From: Betaproteobacteria bacterium
GTDB lineage: Bacteria; Pseudomonadota; Gammaproteobacteria; Burkholderiales; SG8-41
DNA length: 35,290 nucleotides
Direction of reading: 5' to 3'
Assembly (NCBI GenBank): GCA_003820645.1
Contig: RPOR01000015.1
Coordinates: forward strand, 1-35,290
In this document: piece after piece, positions 8,304 to 16,375 of the stretch
Layout of the letters: the number at the start of each line of letters is the position of its first letter
How positions within the stretch are numbered: position 1 is the stretch's first letter
The notes under the pieces: generated by a model
The model's database searches: none
What the model was told of the DNA's origin: nothing
The model's input: only the letters and a program-made list of their open reading frames with translations
Made by a program: the position numbers and the translations under genes

Positions 8304-9362
8304 ATGAGCACATCCATCGACCCCGCTGCCCTGCGCCTGACCCAGTTTTCGCACGGCGGTGGGTGAGGCTGCAAACTGACGCCAGCGTTGCTGAGCGAGG
8401 TTTTGGCGAATATGCCGGCAGCACAGCCGTTCAGGGATCTGCTGGTGGGCACGGAGTCCAGCGATGACGCCGCGGTGTATCGCATCAACGACACACAGGC
8501 TGTCGTTGCGACAACGGATTTTTTCATGCCCATTGTCGACGATCCCTACGATTTCGGCCGCATTGCGGCAACGAATGCGATATCCGATGTGTATGCGATG
8601 GGTGGCACGCCGTTCATGGCGCTGGCGCTGCTCGGCATCCCGGTTGGCAAGATACCCATGGCGGCGGTGCAACGCATCGTCGCCGGCGGCCATGACGTGT
8701 GCGCGTCCATCGGCATCCCGATCGCCGGCGGACATTCCATCGATTCGCCGGAGCCGATCTACGGGCTTGTTGTACTCGGTCTGGTACATCCGGACAAGGT
8801 CAAGCGCAATGACCGCGCGCAGGCAGGCGATGTGCTGATCCTCGGCAAGGGGCTCGGCGTCGGCATCATGAGTGCCGCGCTGAAAAAGGGCGAATTGCGC
8901 GACAAGGCGTATCAGCAGATGCTCGAGTCGGCCACCAAACTCAATACACCGGGCGTTGCGCTCGCCGACATGGCCGCGGTCCACGCGTTGACCGACATCA
9001 CCGGTTTCGGCCTGCTGGGCCATTTGCTCGAAATCGCCCGCGGTTCGGGGCTGGTTGCCGAGATCGAGTGGGCGCAAGTGCCGGTGCTCAGGGCAGCACG
9101 GCACCTGGTCGAGCAGGGATTCGTCACCGGCGCTTCCGAGCGCAACTGGGCGAGTTACGGTGCGCAGGTCACGCTGCCTGCGGGCGATACGACGGCGCAG
9201 CGCCGGCTGCTGACTGACCCGCAGACCAGCGGCGGCCTGCTGGTCGCGTGTGCGGCTGATGCCGCCCCTGCTGTCCTGGACATCTTCAGGGCGCAGGGGT
9301 TTGCCGAGGCCGCCGTCATCGGTCGTCTGCGCAGCGGTGCACCCGGGGTCCGGGTAAAATAG
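8304..9362 (+). CDS. selD: Selenide, water dikinase SelD with in-frame UGA (selenocysteine)
   Basis: SelD makes selenophosphate from selenide and ATP, feeding both SelU and selenocysteine synthesis. Without readthrough the ORF starts only at 8388 and lacks the catalytic N-terminus. In the same frame, ATG at 8304 gives MSTSIDPAALRLTQFSHGGG, then TGA at 8364-8366, then GCKLTPALLSEVL, which aligns with the canonical SelD start (LTQ.SHG.GCGCK in E. coli). The TGA is codon 21 and occupies the position of the active-site Cys/Sec. The rest is typical: DDAAVY, ATTDFFMPIVDDPYDFGRIAA, AGGHSIDSPEP, LTDITGFGLLGHL, DPQTSGGLL. The full product is 352 residues, of normal length. Translation past the UGA needs SelA, SelB and tRNA-Sec, which are not in this window. 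Confidence 0.93.
8364..8408 (+). promoter_or_regulatory. UGA selenocysteine codon and candidate bacterial SECIS hairpin
   Basis: The TGA at 8364-8366 is followed, inside the coding sequence, by a foldable element. An outer stem CGCCA (8380-8384) pairs with TGGCG (8404-8408). An inner stem CGTT (8386-8389) pairs with AGCG (8394-8397, one G-U pair). The apical loop GCTG starts with G at 8390, 23 nt after the UGA. Bacterial SECIS elements have a small apical loop with a G in its first two positions about 16-37 nt past the UGA, so this fits. I folded it by hand, and the internal loop is asymmetric. Confidence 0.72.
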
Positions 9363-9363
9363 A

Positions 9364-9990
9364 CTAACCTTTTGTTTTTATTGTATATTTCAACAGGGGT
9401 GCCAACGGTTTCCAGATCGTCTCGAGAATCAGCGGCTGTGCTGCGGCGACGGGATGCAGGTTGTCCGCCTGGAAATATTCGCGCTGGTCGGCAAAACCTT
9501 CGAGCAGGAAGGGCACCAGCGTCACGCGCCGGCTTTTGGCGATGTCGCGGTAGGTTGCCTGGAACTTTTCCGTGTACTTCTGGCCGTAGTTCGGTGGAAT
9601 GTGCATGCCGACCAGAACAACACGTGCGTGCATGCGCTGGGCGGCGTCGATCATGCGTTCGAGATTGCGGCGCATCGTCGCGAGATCGGCACCGCGCAGT
9701 CCGTCATTGGCGCCGAGCGCCAGGATGACGATGGCCGGGCGGTGCGTGCGCAGCGCGTTATCGATGCGATTCAGCCCGCCCAGCGTGGTCTCGCCGCTGA
9801 TGCTGGCGTTGGTGACCGTATAATCCAGCTTCTTCTCCTGCAGCCGCAGTGCCAGCAGATGCGCCCAGTCTTCACCGCGCGCAAGGCCATAACCTGCGGA
9901 CAGGCTGTCGCCAAACACGAGTATGGTTGCCGCGCCGGCGGCCGGCGCGCCGAGCAGGGCGACGATCAGTAACAACAAACGAATCAGCAT
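9364..9990 (-). CDS. tesA: Periplasmic arylesterase/lysophospholipase (TesA-like GDSL/SGNH hydrolase)
   Basis: The 208-residue protein has an N-terminal signal peptide (MLIRLLLLIVALLGAPAAGA). All SGNH blocks are present: FGDSLSAGYG with nucleophile Ser29, a conserved Gly in SISGETTLGG, GAND in block III, and DNLHP with His179 and Asp176. The family hydrolyses acyl esters and thioesters in the periplasm. The start at 9990 is chosen because it places the signal peptide at the N-terminus; a longer reading to 10155 only adds sequence antisense to ybbA. The gene is divergent from ybbA, as in E. coli, and convergent with selD, with one base between the two stop codons. Confidence 0.93.
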   Translation of the reverse strand: MLIRLLLLIVALLGAPAAGAATILVFGDSLSAGYGLARGEDWAHLLALRLQEKKLDYTVTNASISGETTLGGLNRIDNALRTHRPAIVILALGANDGLRGADLATMRRNLERMIDAAQRMHARVVLVGMHIPPNYGQKYTEKFQATYRDIAKSRRVTLVPFLLEGFADQREYFQADNLHPVAAAQPLILETIWKPLAPLLKYTIKTKG

Positions 9991-10684
9991 GAATAAAAAT
10001 ACCTCGACAGAATCTTCCAGTCCGATGGTGCGCGTCGCGCACCTCACCAAGCAGGTTACCACCGGCGATTCCAAGTTGACCATTTTGCGCGATGTGAGTT
10101 TCACCATCGCGGCGGGTGAAGCGGTGGCGGTCATCGGTGCATCCGGCTCCGGCAAATCGACCCTGCTGGGCTTGCTCGCCGGTCTTGATACGCCGACTGC
10201 CGGTACTGTGGCTGTTGACGGGGAAGACCTGTTTGCGCTCGATGAGGATGGCCGGGCGGCGTTGCGGGGGCGCCTGCTGGGTTTCGTTTTTCAGTCATTC
10301 AATCTGCTGCCGGCGATGACCGCCCTCGAGAACGTGATGCTGCCGCTGGAACTCGCCGGTATTCCGGATGCGGCCGCCGTCGCGCGGGAATCGTTGACGC
10401 GGGTCGGGCTGGCGGCACGGCTGACGCATTACCCGAAGCAATTGTCCGGCGGCGAGCAGCAGCGGGTTGCGATCGCCCGTGCCTTTGTCACCCGTCCCTC
10501 GCTGTTGCTGGCCGACGAGCCCACGGGCAATCTCGATGCTGCAACGGGCGCCGAAATCATCCAGCTGATGTTTGACTTGAACCGGGAATACGGCGCCACG
10601 CTGATTCTGGTGACCCATGATGCGGAGCTGTCGCAGCGCTGCGGCCGCGTGCTGCATCTCGCCGGCGGCATGTTGCAGCCATGA
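9989..10684 (+). CDS. ybbA: ABC transporter ATP-binding protein (YbbA/LolD-like)
   Basis: The 231-residue ATPase has Walker A GASGSGKST (50-58), Q-loop context GFVFQSFNLLPAMTALENV, signature LSGGEQQRVAIARA, Walker B LLLADEPTGNLD and an H-loop (LVTHD). It belongs to the MacB/LolD-type class that pairs with FtsX-like permeases. Its stop overlaps the ybbP ATG by four bases. The ATG at 9989 shares two bases with the opposing tesA start codon. An alternative start at 10025 (MVRVAHLTK) would still give a complete ATPase, and neither has a strong ribosome-binding site. The substrate is unknown; an envelope or lipid-related role is inferred from the tesA partnership. Confidence 0.93.
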   Translation: MNKNTSTESSSPMVRVAHLTKQVTTGDSKLTILRDVSFTIAAGEAVAVIGASGSGKSTLLGLLAGLDTPTAGTVAVDGEDLFALDEDGRAALRGRLLGFVFQSFNLLPAMTALENVMLPLELAGIPDAAAVARESLTRVGLAARLTHYPKQLSGGEQQRVAIARAFVTRPSLLLADEPTGNLDAATGAEIIQLMFDLNREYGATLILVTHDAELSQRCGRVLHLAGGMLQP

Positions 10685-12531
10685 GCCTGGGCGGCGAGAT
10701 CGCTCTTGCGCTGCGGCTGCTGGCACGGGACTGGCGCGCCGGCGAATTGACGCTGGTGGCCATCGCCGTGGTGGTGGCTGTCGCCAGTGTCACCACGGTG
10801 GGGTTTTTTGCCGATCGTGTGAACCAGGCGCTCAGCCGCCAGGCGAACCAGCTGCTGGGCGCCGATCTGGTGGTGTCTGCCGACCGGCCGCTCGATGCAC
10901 AGTTCGCCGCGGAAGCGGAGCGGCGCGGGCTGCGGGTCACGCGCATGCTGCGCTTCCCGAGCATGGCCGCGGCCAACGAACAGAACGTGCTGGCCGAGAT
11001 CAAGGTGGTCAGTGCGGGATACCCGCAGCGTGGCGAGTTGCGTATTGCCGACACGCTTTACGGACCCGATCGCCGGGCTGCTGCGATTCCCGCGGCGGGC
11101 ACGGTATGGGTCGACGACAAGCTCTACACTCGTCTGCAACTGCAGCCGGGCGATGCGGTGGAGGTCGGGCAAAGCCGTTTTCCGGTCGGCGCGATCATCA
11201 CGCAGGAACCCGACAGCGCGGTCGGCTTCATCAATGCCGGGCCACGGGTCATGCTCAATGAGGCCGACCTCGCCGCGACCGGACTGGTGCAGGTCGGCAG
11301 CCGCATCCGTTATCGCGTGCAGGTTGCCGGTGCGGCCGGTGCCGTCGATGCCTATCGGGATTGGGTTGCTGCGCGGCTGACCCCGGGCCAGCGCGTGGAA
11401 AGCATCCAGGACGCGCGTCCTGAAATCCGCTCGGCACTGCAGCGCGCCGAACAGTTCCTTAGCCTGGCGGCACTGCTCAGCGTGGTGCTCGCAGCAGTGG
11501 CGATCGCGCTGGCGGCACGGCGTTTCCTGCAGCGTCACCTCGATGCCTGTGCGATGATGCGTTGCCATGGGGCGTCGCAGGGCAAGGTAGTCAGGCTTTA
11601 TGTGCTGCAATTCATTGCGCTGGGTTGTCTCGCCAGCCTCGCCGGTTGCGCAGCCGGGCTGCTTGCACAGCATGTATTGGCACTGTGGCTGGGCAGTCTG
11701 GTCACGGTCGAACTGCCCGGTGCCGGGCCGCGCCCGGCGGTGCACGGCTTTGTCACGGGACTGGCCTTGTTACTGGGATTCGCGCTGCCGCCGCTGCTCG
11801 CGCTGGGGCGCGTGTCGACGCTGCGGGTGCTGCGGCGTGACATTGGCGCTCCGGGGGGCATGGGCTTGCTCGGCTATGCGCTGGGCGCCACGGTCATCGG
11901 TGCATTGGTCATCTGGAAAGCCGGCGATCTGCGCCTGGGCAGCCTGGTGTTTGGCGGATTTGCGCTGGCGATGCTGGTCGCGGGTGTGACGGCCTGGGGC
12001 GTGATCGTTGCGGTATCGCGGCTGCGCTCGGTCGGCGTGTCCTGGCGTTTCGGCATTGCCAATCTGCGCCGGCGGCGTTTTGCCAGCGTGCTGCAGGTCG
12101 TGGCGCTGGGCATCGGCGTGATGGCGCTGCTGACGCTGACCATCATCCGGGGCGAACTGCTGCAATTATGGAAGGCCAGTCTGCCGCCGGATGCGCCCAA
12201 TCGCTTCATTGTCAATATCCAGCAGGAGCAGATACCGGCGCTGAACAGGTTTTTCGCCGAACAACGCATCACCATGCCCGAGGTGTATCCGATGGTGCGG
12301 GCACGCCTGACCCGGATCAACGAGCGGCCGGTCGCGTCGGCCGACTATGCCGATGATCGCGCGCGCCGGCTGGTGGACCGGGAGTTCAATCTGTCCTGGG
12401 CGACGCGCCTGCAGCGCGACAATCTGCTGGTTGCCGGCCGCTGGTGGGAGAGCAGCCGCAGCGCAGCGACCAGTTTTCGATGGAGGACGGCATCGCACGT
12501 GCGCTCGACATCAAGCTGGGCGATGTGCTGA
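10681..12531 (+). CDS. ybbP: ABC transporter permease YbbP, N-terminal part (frameshifted)
   Basis: This reading frame covers roughly the first 590 real residues of an FtsX-type permease. It has an N-terminal TM segment (LTLVAIAVVVAVASVTTVGFF), a periplasmic domain with the MacB-like start (GADLVVSADRPLD), and several TM segments (LSLAALLSVVLAAVAIALAA; LGCLASLAGCAAGLLAQHVL; VLQVVALGIGVMALLTL). After AGRWW the frame breaks, and the last ~27 residues (ESSRSAATSFRW onward) are out-of-frame translation. The remainder continues in the next frame from about 12447. Inserting one G into the GGG at 12446-12448 would restore a single ~832-residue protein, close to the family length. It is either a recent pseudogene or a sequencing error. 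Confidence 0.85.
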   Translation: MSLGGEIALALRLLARDWRAGELTLVAIAVVVAVASVTTVGFFADRVNQALSRQANQLLGADLVVSADRPLDAQFAAEAERRGLRVTRMLRFPSMAAANEQNVLAEIKVVSAGYPQRGELRIADTLYGPDRRAAAIPAAGTVWVDDKLYTRLQLQPGDAVEVGQSRFPVGAIITQEPDSAVGFINAGPRVMLNEADLAATGLVQVGSRIRYRVQVAGAAGAVDAYRDWVAARLTPGQRVESIQDARPEIRSALQRAEQFLSLAALLSVVLAAVAIALAARRFLQRHLDACAMMRCHGASQGKVVRLYVLQFIALGCLASLAGCAAGLLAQHVLALWLGSLVTVELPGAGPRPAVHGFVTGLALLLGFALPPLLALGRVSTLRVLRRDIGAPGGMGLLGYALGATVIGALVIWKAGDLRLGSLVFGGFALAMLVAGVTAWGVIVAVSRLRSVGVSWRFGIANLRRRRFASVLQVVALGIGVMALLTLTIIRGELLQLWKASLPPDAPNRFIVNIQQEQIPALNRFFAEQRITMPEVYPMVRARLTRINERPVASADYADDRARRLVDREFNLSWATRLQRDNLLVAGRWWESSRSAATSFRWRTASHVRSTSSWAMC

Positions 12532-13178
12532 CGTTCGACGCTGCGGGTAACCGTTTCTCGGCAGAAGTCACCAGTCTGCGCAAAGTCGACTGGGATTCAT
12601 TCAATGTCAATTTCTTCCTGGTCGCGCCGCCCGGTCTGCTCGAACAGCAGCCGGTAAGTTATGTCACCAGCTTCTACCTGCCGCCGGGAAACGTGGCGCT
12701 GCTCAACGCCCTGGTCAAGCAGTTCCCGAATTTCCTGCTGATCGATGTGGCGCAGGTGCTCGCGCAGGTGCAGAAAATGATCGCGCAGGTTTCACGGGCG
12801 GTGCAGTTCGTGTTCCTGTTCACGCTGCTGGCCGGGCTGGTGGTGCTGTACGCGGCGATTGCCAGCACCCAGGATGAGCGCCTCTACCAGGCGACGATCA
12901 TGCGCACCCTCGGCGCCAGTCGCACACAGCTGGCGCGGGCGAACCTCGCCGAGTTTGCGCTGATCGGTGCGCTGGCCGGGCTGATCGCTGCAGCCGGCGC
13001 CAATGCCCTCGGTTATGCAATCGCCCAGCGCATCATCAACGTCGGCTATACCTTCAGTGGGGCCGTATGGGTGATCGGTATTGCCTGCAGCATCGCTGGC
13101 ATTGCGGTGGCCGGTCATCTCGGCACGCGGCAGGTGTTGCGGGTGTCGCCGTTGCGCGTGCTGCGCCAGTTGGCCTAG
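12444..13178 (+). CDS. ybbP: ABC transporter permease YbbP, C-terminal part (frameshifted)
   Basis: This frame holds the C-terminal third of the permease: FSMEDGIARALDIKLGDVLTFDAAG, the periplasmic segment (VDWDSFNVNFFLVAPPG), and the final FtsX domain with TM segments (VQFVFLFTLLAGLVVLYAAIAS; FALIGALAGLIAAAGANALG; GAVWVIGIACSIAGIAVAGH). It ends with the typical PLRVLRQL. The apparent GTG start at 12444 is an artefact of the frame change and has no ribosome-binding site, so this is not an independent gene. Whether the split halves make a working transporter is doubtful unless the frameshift is a sequencing error. Confidence 0.83.
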   Translation: MGEQPQRSDQFSMEDGIARALDIKLGDVLTFDAAGNRFSAEVTSLRKVDWDSFNVNFFLVAPPGLLEQQPVSYVTSFYLPPGNVALLNALVKQFPNFLLIDVAQVLAQVQKMIAQVSRAVQFVFLFTLLAGLVVLYAAIASTQDERLYQATIMRTLGASRTQLARANLAEFALIGALAGLIAAAGANALGYAIAQRIINVGYTFSGAVWVIGIACSIAGIAVAGHLGTRQVLRVSPLRVLRQLA

Positions 13179-13259
13179 GTTCGAGATGCGGCCGGTCCCG
13201 ATGAGCCTCCCACGCTGCGGGCGCCGGCGATATACTTCCCTGAACCGCGGCGCGCCCTC

Positions 13260-14528
13260 ATGAACGATATCCCGATAATCTACATCTTGTTGTTTTTATT
13301 GATATTTTTTTGCGCCATCGGCGTGGTGCTGATCGCCCAGAAGAAATCCCTGACGGGCATGACCCGCGAACTGCAACTGGGGTTTGAGGAGAAACACCGG
13401 GCGATGCTCGGCGACCTGCACGCGGGGCTGACCCGCCAGGGTGATCGTCTCGGCGTCCAGGTTGCCGAGGCCAGTGACCGCCAGCGGTTGTCCACTGCGG
13501 AGGAACTCAAGCAGACCCGCGACGTGTTGCATGCACTGCGACTGACGCTGACCCAGGAAATGGGGGGGCAGCGCGAGGCCCTGCTCGAACGCCTGGCGGC
13601 GACCACCGAATCGCTGAATGCGAAAATCGATGCCCGCCTCGGCGAAATCGCCGGCAAGGTCAACGAACGTCTCGACGAAGGATTTCGCAAGACCAATGAG
13701 ACTTTTGTCAATGTAATGACGCGGCTGGCGACCATCGACGAGGCGCAGAAGAAAATAGAGAGCCTGACCGGCAGCGTCGTCAGTCTGCAGGAATTGCTCG
13801 GCGACAAGCGCGCGCGCGGCGCGTTCGGTGAAGTGCAGCTCGAAGCGCTGGTGCGCAATGTGCTGCCCGCCAGCGCGTTTGAAATGCAGGCGACACTGTC
13901 CAACGGCACGCGTGCCGATTGCGTGATCCGGCTGCCGCCGCCGACGGGCATGGTGGCGGTGGACTCGAAGTTTCCGCTCGAAAACTATCACCGGATGTTC
14001 GAACCGGAAGCGAACGCCGTGGATCGCACGCTGGCGCAGAAACAGTTCCGCGCCGACGTCAAGAAACATGTCGACGATATTGCCCGCAAATACATCATCG
14101 CCGGTGAAACCGCGGACGGGGCCGTGATGTTCGTGCCGGCGGAGGCGGTGTTCGCGGAGATTCATGGTCACCACGCCGAGATTGCCGAATACGCCAGCGG
14201 CAAGCGGGTGTGGATCGTGTCGCCGACCACGCTGATGGCGGTGCTCAATACGGCACGCGCGGTGCTCAAGGACGTGGAGACGCGCAAGCAGATTCACGTC
14301 ATCAAGGAGTCGCTGTCGCGGCTGGCGGTCGAATTCGGGCGTTTCGATGAGCGCATGCGCGATCTGGCCAAGCATATCCGGCAGGCGCATGAGGACGTCG
14401 AGCGGGTGCAGGTGACCAGCGGCAAGATCTCGCAGCGCTTCGCGCAGATCGAGGGCGTCGACCTCGACGAGGAATCCGCGCAGGCGAAGGTCCTGCAGCT
14501 GCATGATGGCCGCGAAAGCAGCGCCTGA
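13260..14528 (+). CDS. rmuC: DNA recombination protein RmuC
   Basis: The 422-residue protein has one N-terminal membrane anchor (IIYILLFLLIFFCAIGVVLI, about 5-24). A long predicted coiled coil follows (about 30-190, Glu/Arg/Leu-rich). The RmuC domain comes last (GDKRARGAFGEVQLEALVRNVLP, VAVDSKFPLENYHRM, VWIVSPTTLMAVLNT). RmuC limits inversions between short inverted repeats in E. coli and is thought to act on DNA structures. mtfA begins inside its last codons (26-nt overlap in another frame), which suggests translational coupling. Confidence 0.95.
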   Translation: MNDIPIIYILLFLLIFFCAIGVVLIAQKKSLTGMTRELQLGFEEKHRAMLGDLHAGLTRQGDRLGVQVAEASDRQRLSTAEELKQTRDVLHALRLTLTQEMGGQREALLERLAATTESLNAKIDARLGEIAGKVNERLDEGFRKTNETFVNVMTRLATIDEAQKKIESLTGSVVSLQELLGDKRARGAFGEVQLEALVRNVLPASAFEMQATLSNGTRADCVIRLPPPTGMVAVDSKFPLENYHRMFEPEANAVDRTLAQKQFRADVKKHVDDIARKYIIAGETADGAVMFVPAEAVFAEIHGHHAEIAEYASGKRVWIVSPTTLMAVLNTARAVLKDVETRKQIHVIKESLSRLAVEFGRFDERMRDLAKHIRQAHEDVERVQVTSGKISQRFAQIEGVDLDEESAQAKVLQLHDGRESSA

Positions 14529-15333
14529 GTTGCCGGCCGCGCCGGGCTGGTTTGCGCGCTGGCGCCGGGCGCGCGTACTGCGGCGCCAGCCCATCGACAC
14601 CGCGCTGTGGCAGCGCGTCATCGCACGCTTTTCATTCCTGCAGACGCTGAGCAGTGACGAACAGCAGCGGTTGCGCGAGCTGGTGGCTTTGTTCCTCGAC
14701 CGCAAATCGGTAATCGGCGCTGGCGGACTGGTGATGACCCGGGCGATGCAGGTGGTAATCGCCGCGCAGGCCTGCCTGCTGGTGCTGAACCTGGACCTGG
14801 ATTTTTACGGGGATTGGGTGGAGGTCATCGTCTACCCGGACGAGTTTGTCGCGGATTACGAATATACGGATGATGCCGGCGTAGTGCACCGGGTACATGC
14901 GCCGATGAGCGGCGAGGCCTGGGAGCACGGTCCGGTCATATTGTCCTGGCGGGATGCGGCGGCGGCTGACGGTGGATTCGGGTATAACGTGGTGATGCAC
15001 GAGTTCGCGCACAAGATCGACATGCTGAACGGCACGCCGGACGGCTTTCCGCCGCTTCATGCCGGCATGGACCGCGCGGCATGGTCGCAGGCCTTCGGTG
15101 CGGCCTATGCGGATTTCAGGCAGCGACTGGAACGGCGCGAGGAGACGCTGATCGATCCCTATGCGGCAGAAGATCCCGCGGAATTTTTTGCAGTGCTCAG
15201 TGAAATGTTTTTCGAAACGCCGGATGCGGTGCGTGGCGCTTATCCGCAGGTCTATGACCAACTGGCTGCTTTTTATCGCCAGGATCCGCTGTTGCGGATG
15301 GCGGGTGATCCTGCGATGCGCGTGACGCGATGA
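14503..15333 (+). CDS. mtfA: Zinc-dependent peptidase MtfA (M90 family)
   Basis: The 276-residue protein carries the zinc site HEFAHKIDMLNG (HExxH at 166-170) and a third-ligand region with Glu (EDPAEFFAVLSEMFFETPD). The N-terminal part (RFSFLQTLSSDEQQRLRELV) matches the MtfA/YeeI family. In E. coli MtfA binds the glucose repressor Mlc and thereby raises ptsG expression, and it has peptidase activity. Tandem ATG codons at 14503 and 14506 make the exact start uncertain by one residue. It overlaps rmuC by 26 nt and its stop overlaps the glk ATG by four bases. The coupling to glk suggests a glucose-related role here too; that is inference. Confidence 0.92.
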   Translation: MMAAKAAPELPAAPGWFARWRRARVLRRQPIDTALWQRVIARFSFLQTLSSDEQQRLRELVALFLDRKSVIGAGGLVMTRAMQVVIAAQACLLVLNLDLDFYGDWVEVIVYPDEFVADYEYTDDAGVVHRVHAPMSGEAWEHGPVILSWRDAAAADGGFGYNVVMHEFAHKIDMLNGTPDGFPPLHAGMDRAAWSQAFGAAYADFRQRLERREETLIDPYAAEDPAEFFAVLSEMFFETPDAVRGAYPQVYDQLAAFYRQDPLLRMAGDPAMRVTR

Positions 15334-16361
15334 GCATCCATACCGGCCCTGCATTCCTGCTCGCGGCCGACGTCGGCGGCACCCACGCCAGTTTTGCGCT
15401 GGGCCGGCGTGACGCAGACGGTGTGCGATTGTTGCTGGAATGCTCGTATCCCAGCCAGGATTTTCCGGATTTTGCGTCGGCGCTGGAGTGCTTTCTGGCA
15501 ACGCCCGAGGCGGTCGCGGCGCGCGCCCACCTGGTGGCGACCTGTTTTGCGGTGGCCGGTCCCGTTGCGGAGGGGGCGGCGACACTGACCAATCTCGGCT
15601 GGCAGGTCGAGGCCGCCACGATCGCGGCCCGCTTTGGCCTGCAGCAGGTCAGTCTGCTCAACGATTTTCATGCGGCAGGACTGGGCGTTACGCTGTTGCC
15701 GCCCTCGAGCCTGGTCACCCTGCAGGCTGCGGAGGCCGAGGAGCACGGCACTGCCGTCATCATCGGCGCCGGCACCGGACTCGGCGTCGGCGTCATTACC
15801 TGGGACGGCGCCCGCTATCGCGTGCTGCCGTCCGAGGCAGGGCATGCCGATTTTGCCGCCACCGACGAGTTGCAGGATCGGCTGCTGATCTACATGCGGC
15901 GCAATTTCGTCCGGGCGTCCTGGGAGCGTGTCATCTCCGGCCCCGGGCTGATGCGCGTGTTCAGCTTTTTGCAGGACAGCGGACTCGGCGTGCCGTCGCG
16001 CCAGTTGCTGGAGGCGACCAAGCGGCCCGGGGTGGATCAGGCCGAGGTAATCTCTGAATATGCGCTGGCGAAACTGGATCCATTGGCGGTGCGCGCACTG
16101 GATTTATTCATTGCGGCTTATGGTTCGTTCGCCGGGAATATGGCGCTGACCGCACTGGCGCGCGGCGGGGTGTATATCGCCGGCGGCATCGCACCGCGGA
16201 TCATCAACCGCCTGAAAGACGGCGGTTTCATGCGCAGCTTCTCCAAGAAGGGCGCTTTCACTGCGCTGTTGTCTGGGATACCGGTGCGCGTGGTGATGGA
16301 CAAACAGGTCGGATTACTCGGTGCCCTGCACGCTGCGGGGCAGGACCTGGCGCACCTCTGA
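15330..16361 (+). CDS. glk: Glucokinase
   Basis: The 343-residue protein of the bacterial glucokinase family (not the ROK type) phosphorylates glucose to glucose-6-phosphate. Visible motifs are the N-terminal phosphate-binding LLAADVGGTHASFALG, the catalytic segment LLNDFHAAGLG with Asp112, the second ATP-binding motif IIGAGTGLGVG, and ISGPGLMRVFSFL. The late adenosine-contact region is GGVYIAGGIAPR. It starts within the mtfA stop codon (ATGA) and ends 14 nt before the convergent mobA stop codon. Length is slightly above the usual ~320. Confidence 0.95.
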   Translation: MSIHTGPAFLLAADVGGTHASFALGRRDADGVRLLLECSYPSQDFPDFASALECFLATPEAVAARAHLVATCFAVAGPVAEGAATLTNLGWQVEAATIAARFGLQQVSLLNDFHAAGLGVTLLPPSSLVTLQAAEAEEHGTAVIIGAGTGLGVGVITWDGARYRVLPSEAGHADFAATDELQDRLLIYMRRNFVRASWERVISGPGLMRVFSFLQDSGLGVPSRQLLEATKRPGVDQAEVISEYALAKLDPLAVRALDLFIAAYGSFAGNMALTALARGGVYIAGGIAPRIINRLKDGGFMRSFSKKGAFTALLSGIPVRVVMDKQVGLLGALHAAGQDLAHL

Positions 16362-16375
16362 GCGGTGCGTAGCGG

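Noticed and set aside
8388-9362. selD as a short ORF beginning at 8388, or as a pseudogene broken by TGA
   Set aside because: The residues on both sides of the TGA match the conserved SelD N-terminus, the TGA falls on the catalytic Cys/Sec position and a SECIS-like hairpin follows.
12444-12531. Independent small gene starting at GTG 12444
   Set aside because: It is in-frame continuation of ybbP after a one-base shift; there is no ribosome-binding site and the sequence continues the permease.
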